Source: CAYNFH01 sp964396385 | GTDB taxonomy: Bacteria; Armatimonadota; Chthonomonadetes; Chthonomonadales; CAJBBX01 | Direction of reading: 5' to 3' | Assembly (NCBI GenBank): GCA_964396385.1 | Contig: CAYNFH010000263.1 | Coordinates: forward strand, 1 to 8,254 | Length of the DNA stretch: 8,254 bases | Shown here: in pieces, positions 5,867 through 8,254 of the stretch | Layout of the letters: the number at the start of each line of letters is the position of its first letter | Numbering within the stretch: the first letter of the stretch is position 1 | Program-made: the position numbers and the translations under genes | Notes under the pieces: generated by a model | Database searches by the model: none | Seen by the model: only the letters and a program-made list of their open reading frames with translations | Told to the model about the DNA's origin: nothing

Positions 5867-6477
5867 GTGACCGGAGGCCGGTGATCTACAGCTCCGCCTG
5901 GCGTCGCGCGGCCGCGGTGCCATCCGGGCCTGCGGCCTCCGGAAAGTGGAGCGCGCTGGCGCTGGCGGCCTGCTTCCTGGTATCGGCAATGCTCATTCCT
6001 CACGCCGCCCATCTTCCCCGGTGGATCGAAACGGAGATGGTCCTCGGCACGTGGTGGCTCATCTGGGTCGGGGTGATTGCCTGGCTCCTGTGTCGCGGCT
6101 GCCGCGTTGGCGACGACATGGCACGACCCGCGCTGAATTGGAACCTGGATTGGCCCGAGGGCTCAGCAGGTTCCGGGGATTCATGCGCCGGCGCAGTCAT
6201 CGATGCCGCCTGCAGTGATGCGTTCGTGATCGTGCTCGCCGTCATCCTAACGGTCGTGGGCATCTGGTTCATCGTGGAGGTGCTGGTGCCGGCCCTGGCG
6301 TTTCTCCTTTACTTCGTGCTTCGTTCGATGCTGGCGCTTGCAGTAAACGACCAGCGCGACTGCGGCGGACGTCCGCTGCGGGCACTTTTCTGGAGCCTCG
6401 TCTGGGCCACACTCTACACGGCCCCCATCGCACTCGTCGTATGGACCGCTCACTCCTTCCACCCAATACCGCACTGA
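5863..6477 (+). CDS. Multi-pass membrane protein coupled to Spo0M-like gene
   Basis: Encodes 204 residues. I do not recognise a family. Five hydrophobic segments are visible: about 28-48, 61-78, 120-139, 141-160 and 173-196, with basic residues around R78-R81 and R165-R173. The loop at 80-118 is acidic, with NWNLDWPEGSAGSGDS and three cysteines at 108, 117 and (in the adjoining helix end) 80. A CGG motif follows helix 4 (167-169). The ATG overlaps the preceding stop (ATGA), so it is expressed with the Spo0M-like protein and may be its membrane partner. The start is chosen from that overlap. GC-rich hairpins downstream would end the two-gene transcript. The function is inferred only from context. 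Confidence 0.78.
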   Translation: MSDRRPVIYSSAWRRAAAVPSGPAASGKWSALALAACFLVSAMLIPHAAHLPRWIETEMVLGTWWLIWVGVIAWLLCRGCRVGDDMARPALNWNLDWPEGSAGSGDSCAGAVIDAACSDAFVIVLAVILTVVGIWFIVEVLVPALAFLLYFVLRSMLALAVNDQRDCGGRPLRALFWSLVWATLYTAPIALVVWTAHSFHPIPH

Positions 6478-6490
6478 CGCCGGTCGCAAA

Positions 6491-6515
6491 ACGGGCCGGG
6501 ACGGCGCCCGGCCCC
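6491..6515. repeat. 25-bp direct repeat, copy 1 (hairpin)
   Basis: The copy contains the perfect 8-bp stem GGGCCGGG (6493-6500) and CCCGGCCC (6507-6514), loop ACGGCG. It begins 14 nt after the membrane-protein stop and could act as terminator or 3'-end stabiliser for that operon. It is identical to 6586-6610. Confidence 0.75.
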
Positions 6516-6533
6516 TACAGCGTTCGCTGATTC

Positions 6534-6575
6534 GTTCCGGCAGGCGGAACAGAGAAAGCGGTGCCTTGGCACCGC
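6534..6575. repeat. Two small hairpins between the direct repeats
   Basis: GTTCCG (6534-6539) pairs with CGGAAC (6545-6550). GCGGTGCC (6558-6565) pairs with GGCACCGC (6568-6575) across a TT spacer. A third, CAGCG-TT-CGCTG (6518-6529), lies just upstream. The two with TT centres are perfect palindromes with a 2-bp spacer, better suited to a DNA-level or cruciform role than to a normal RNA loop. All three lie in non-coding sequence. Confidence 0.5.
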
Positions 6576-6585
6576 ACTCCAAATG

Positions 6586-6610
6586 ACGGGCCGGGACGGC
6601 GCCCGGCCCC
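6586..6610. repeat. 25-bp direct repeat, copy 2 (hairpin)
   Basis: This is an exact copy of 6491-6515, 95 bp downstream, with the same GGGCCGGG/CCCGGCCC stem (6588-6595, 6602-6609). Flanking bases differ after the repeat, so the identity is confined to the hairpin unit. This suggests a dispersed palindromic repeat, REP-like, rather than a long duplication. Confidence 0.75.
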
Positions 6611-6652
6611 ATCAGCCCGTTGGCGCACAGGCCTGGCCGCCGAAACGCAGAA

Positions 6653-6679
6653 CGGGCCGGGGCATGAAGCCCCGGCCCG
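6653..6679 (-). terminator. Hairpin after the GlcG/HbpS-like gene
   Basis: A perfect 11-bp stem, CGGGCCGGGGC (6653-6663) with GCCCCGGCCCG (6669-6679), encloses a 5-nt loop and ends 31 nt past the stop of the minus-strand gene. On that strand the trailing bases are only moderately T-rich (TTCTGCGTTT). It is probably the transcript end of that gene. It shares its core with the hairpin after groEL. Confidence 0.6.
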
Positions 6680-6710
6680 CGATACGGGAGCCTGGGTGTT
6701 ACGGGTAGAG

Positions 6711-7475
6711 TCAGTAGCCTACGGCCGGGTTCTCGTTGCCAACGAAGACGCCATTGCGCCAGGTGTTCAGACACAGCGGATGGGTGAACACGGACGGACC
6801 GTCAGTGGAAGAGTAGCTGATGTCGTCCTCGGTCGGGCCGCCGGGCGGATCCATGCCAGCGAGGTGGCGCACGCGCTTGGCGATCTCGTGATCCGCGCAG
6901 CTCGTGTCGCCGCTCACCCCCAGCGCGCCGAGGATATTGCCATGTTTGTCGTACAGAGCAACGCCGCCGCCAAAGAAGATCTGTCCGCCGATGAGTTGGT
7001 GCTCGCCACCGTGAGCGCCGTCTGGCTCCGCCAGGAACTTGGGATTGAAGTCGTTGGATCCGCCCAGGCTCCAGAGGGAGTGGCCCGGCTGCGTGAATGT
7101 GTACAGCCTGGCGGTCGAGAGGATCGGTACTCCGGGCCCGGCGTTCAGGTTGAACGCGTTGGCCGTGTAGGCCTTGGACTTGGCGATGGCCTGGCTGCCG
7201 GGCCACACGTCCCTGGGATTGTCGGTAGAGGTTGTAAAGGCGCAGAGCTCGCCGTCCTTGTTCACCACGGAGCCCCACATCCGGGTCCCGTGGAAAATCC
7301 CTCCGGCGTCCCCTCCGCTGCCTGGCGCAGCCTTGAGGAGGGCTTTCAACTGGCTGGTCGAGGGCAGTGCGGCACACTCCGCAGCCTCGCTGTCGGCGCC
7401 GCTCCGGCCGCCTCCTGCCCCGATGAGTACCGCCAGCGCGGGGAGTAGAGCGGTCAGCAGAAGTCGGTGTTTCAT
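6711..7475 (-). CDS. Secreted GlcG/HbpS family heme-binding-like protein
   Basis: Encodes 254 residues. The signal peptide is MKHRLLLTALLPALAVLIGA followed by a Gly/Ser stretch, with cleavage likely between 20 and 27. The mature part matches the GlcG/HbpS family (PF03928). It shows QAIAKSKAYTANAF (95-108), then GGGVALYDKHGNILGALGVSG (169-189) and CADHEIAKR (193-201), the usual order of helix, Gly-rich turn and final helix. Family members include the extracellular heme-binding HbpS of Streptomyces and GlcG-like proteins of unknown activity; heme binding here is inferred. A ~50-residue C-terminal extension follows the domain. Four cysteines (34, 78, 193, 235) could make two disulfides after export. 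The ribosome site AAGGAG (7485-7490) is 9 nt from this ATG. An out-of-frame ATG at 7482 is too close to it. No neighbour suggests a partner. Confidence 0.85.
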   Translation of the reverse strand: MKHRLLLTALLPALAVLIGAGGGRSGADSEAAECAALPSTSQLKALLKAAPGSGGDAGGIFHGTRMWGSVVNKDGELCAFTTSTDNPRDVWPGSQAIAKSKAYTANAFNLNAGPGVPILSTARLYTFTQPGHSLWSLGGSNDFNPKFLAEPDGAHGGEHQLIGGQIFFGGGVALYDKHGNILGALGVSGDTSCADHEIAKRVRHLAGMDPPGGPTEDDISYSSTDGPSVFTHPLCLNTWRNGVFVGNENPAVGY

Positions 7476-7484
7476 TGCTCATGT

Positions 7485-7490
7485 CTCCTT
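7485..7490 (-). promoter_or_regulatory. Ribosome binding site of GlcG/HbpS-like gene
   Basis: AAGGAG on the minus strand lies 9 nt before the ATG at 7475. It is only 2 nt before the other ATG at 7482, whose frame gives an Arg-rich, unlikely protein. The site therefore picks 7475. Confidence 0.65.
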
Positions 7491-7559
7491 TAGCAGTTTA
7501 CAAGGCTCCCATTAGGGTCGTGTTTCGACAGTGGCCGCCCGCTTCCTGCTGGAGGACCG

Positions 7560-7587
7560 GGTTGAAGGTTGAAGGTTGAAGGTTGAA
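7560..7587. repeat. Tandem heptamer repeat, left arm (GGTTGAA x4)
   Basis: Four exact GGTTGAA units in a row. Together with the following bases to 7599, units 2-4 form the left arm of a long imperfect inverted repeat with 7664-7695. Heptamer arrays of this kind are known as STRR sequences in cyanobacteria; membership of the same class here is not claimed. Translation in any frame gives only low-complexity peptide. Confidence 0.85.
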
Positions 7588-7643
7588 AGTCAGGAGGCCA
7601 GTGCGAGGGGGATTCGCGCATGCTTGGGCGGCATACGAGAAGA

Positions 7644-7668
7644 AGGCCGGGGCGAAATGCCCCGGCCT
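7644..7668 (-). terminator. groEL: Hairpin after groEL
   Basis: A perfect 10-bp stem, AGGCCGGGGC (7644-7653) with GCCCCGGCCT (7659-7668), loop GAAAT, ends 30 nt past the groEL stop on the minus strand. There is no strong T-run after it. It shares GGCCGGGGC/GCCCCGGCC and a 5-nt loop with the hairpin at 6653-6679. Its 7664-7668 arm is also part of the heptamer inverted repeat. Confidence 0.6.
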
Positions 7669-7674
7669 CTGACC

Positions 7675-7695
7675 TTCAACCTTCAACCTTCAACC
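7675..7695. repeat. Tandem heptamer repeat, right arm (TTCAACC x3)
   Basis: Three exact TTCAACC units, the reverse complement of GGTTGAA, end 3 nt from the groEL stop. With 7664-7674 they form the right arm of the inverted repeat: the arm complement differs from 7567-7599 by one substitution and one extra G. Confidence 0.85.
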
Positions 7696-7698
7696 GAC

Positions 7699-8254
7699 TC
7701 AGTACATCCCGCCCATGCCGCCGCCGGGAGGTCCGGCCGGCGCCGCAGGCTTCTCTTCCTTCCGCTCCGCCACCAGGCACTCCGTGGTCAGCACCATGGA
7801 AGCGATGGAGGCCGCGTTCTGCAGCGCGGACCGGGTGACCTTCGCCGGATCCACAATGCCCGCCTTGAGCATGTCCTCGTAGTTGCCGGTCATGGCGTTG
7901 TAGCCCTCGTTGCCCTTGGCGGACTTGAGGCGCTGCACCACCACGGAGCCCTCGACGCCCGCGTTGCTGGCGATGCACCGCGCCGGCTCCTCCAGCGCGC
8001 GCTTGACGATATTGACGCCGATCTGCTCGTCGCCCTCAGCCTTGATGGCCTCGACCGGCTTGATCGCCTTGAGCAGCGTCACGCCGCCGCCGGGCACGAT
8101 ACCTTCCTCCACCGCGGAGCGGGTGGCGGAGAGCGCATCCTCGATGCGGTGCTTCTTCTCCTTGAGCTCCGTCTCGGTGGCAGCACCGACCTGGATCACC
8201 GCCACGCCGCCGGAGAGTTTTGCGAGCCGCTCCTGCAGCTTCTCGCGGTCGTAG
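7699..8254 (-). CDS. groEL: Chaperonin GroEL, C-terminal part (runs off window)
   Basis: The visible 184 residues are the last third of the 60-kDa chaperonin that folds proteins in the ATP-driven GroEL/GroES barrel. The sequence enters from the right edge as YDREKLQERLAKLSGGVAVIQVGAATE, the intermediate-domain signature. It continues with IEDALSATRSAVEEGIVPGGG, which holds the catalytic Asp (Asp398 in E. coli) and the ATP-contacting GGG. EEPARCIASNAG and GIVDPAKVTRSALQNAAS follow; the DPAKVTR Asp contacts the nucleotide. It ends in EEKPAAPAGPPGGGMGGMY, a shortened Gly/Met-rich tail. The 5' part and any groES lie beyond position 8254, so copy type cannot be judged. A hairpin terminator and heptamer repeats lie downstream. 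The GTG at 8203-8205 is an internal Val codon, not a start. Confidence 0.98.
   Translation of the reverse strand, partial: YDREKLQERLAKLSGGVAVIQVGAATETELKEKKHRIEDALSATRSAVEEGIVPGGGVTLLKAIKPVEAIKAEGDEQIGVNIVKRALEEPARCIASNAGVEGSVVVQRLKSAKGNEGYNAMTGNYEDMLKAGIVDPAKVTRSALQNAASIASMVLTTECLVAERKEEKPAAPAGPPGGGMGGMY

Noticed and set aside
6561..7448. 295-codon plus-strand frame, longer than the real gene beneath it
   Set aside because: It begins inside the palindrome cluster and runs antisense to the GlcG/HbpS-like gene; no recognisable motifs.
7560..7695. CRISPR array
   Set aside because: The repeats are 7 bp in direct tandem with no spacers.
7498..7838. Short frames in the heptamer region giving NLQPSTFN-like peptides
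   Set aside because: They are translations of the GGTTGAA/TTCAACC arrays, a common source of spurious small proteins.

Overview
The window is GC-rich DNA carrying eight complete protein genes and the 3' end of a ninth. I read it as chromosomal DNA of an Armatimonadota-like bacterium. The main reason is the combination of a DUF1559-type pseudopilin with an H-X9-DG motif followed by a tiny lipoprotein gene, a secreted protein with paired copper-amine-oxidase N-terminal-type motifs, an M29 aminopeptidase, and intergenic spaces full of GC-rich hairpins and small dispersed repeats. Planctomycetes and neighbouring phyla also use the pseudopilin family, so the assignment is inference.

Layout. Positions 1-196 form a leader with four back-to-back hairpins. 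It precedes the secreted or pilus-related pseudopilin gene (197-1078, +). A strong hairpin follows, then a 76-residue lipoprotein gene (1152-1382, +). That pair converges, with 4 bp between stop codons, on an orphan FkbM-family methyltransferase (1387-2388, -). Divergent from the methyltransferase is a secreted protein with two copper-amine-oxidase-N motifs (2656-3453, +). A 141-bp MITE-like inverted-repeat element (3480-3620) fills the gap before the convergent M29 aminopeptidase (3640-4743, -). A 139-bp divergent spacer leads to a two-gene, translationally coupled unit: a Spo0M/arrestin-like protein (4883-5866, +) and a multi-pass membrane protein (5863-6477, +). Positions 6478-6710 hold a dense array of hairpins including a 25-bp direct repeat. 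Then come a secreted GlcG/HbpS-family protein (6711-7475, -), a 223-bp spacer with an inverted pair of heptamer tandem repeats, and the C-terminal third of GroEL (7699-8254, -), which runs off the window.

How the genes work together. Only two groupings are supported: pseudopilin plus small lipoprotein, and Spo0M-like protein plus membrane protein with an ATGA overlap. The others look like singletons, housekeeping (GroEL, M29 peptidase) or envelope-related (the two signal-peptide proteins). No phage genes, transposase, CRISPR array, tRNA or rRNA is visible. The best candidate for something undescribed is the Spo0M-like/membrane pair. The most unusual DNA or RNA structure is in the 1-196 leader and in the repeat-rich spacers at 6478-6710 and 7476-7698.
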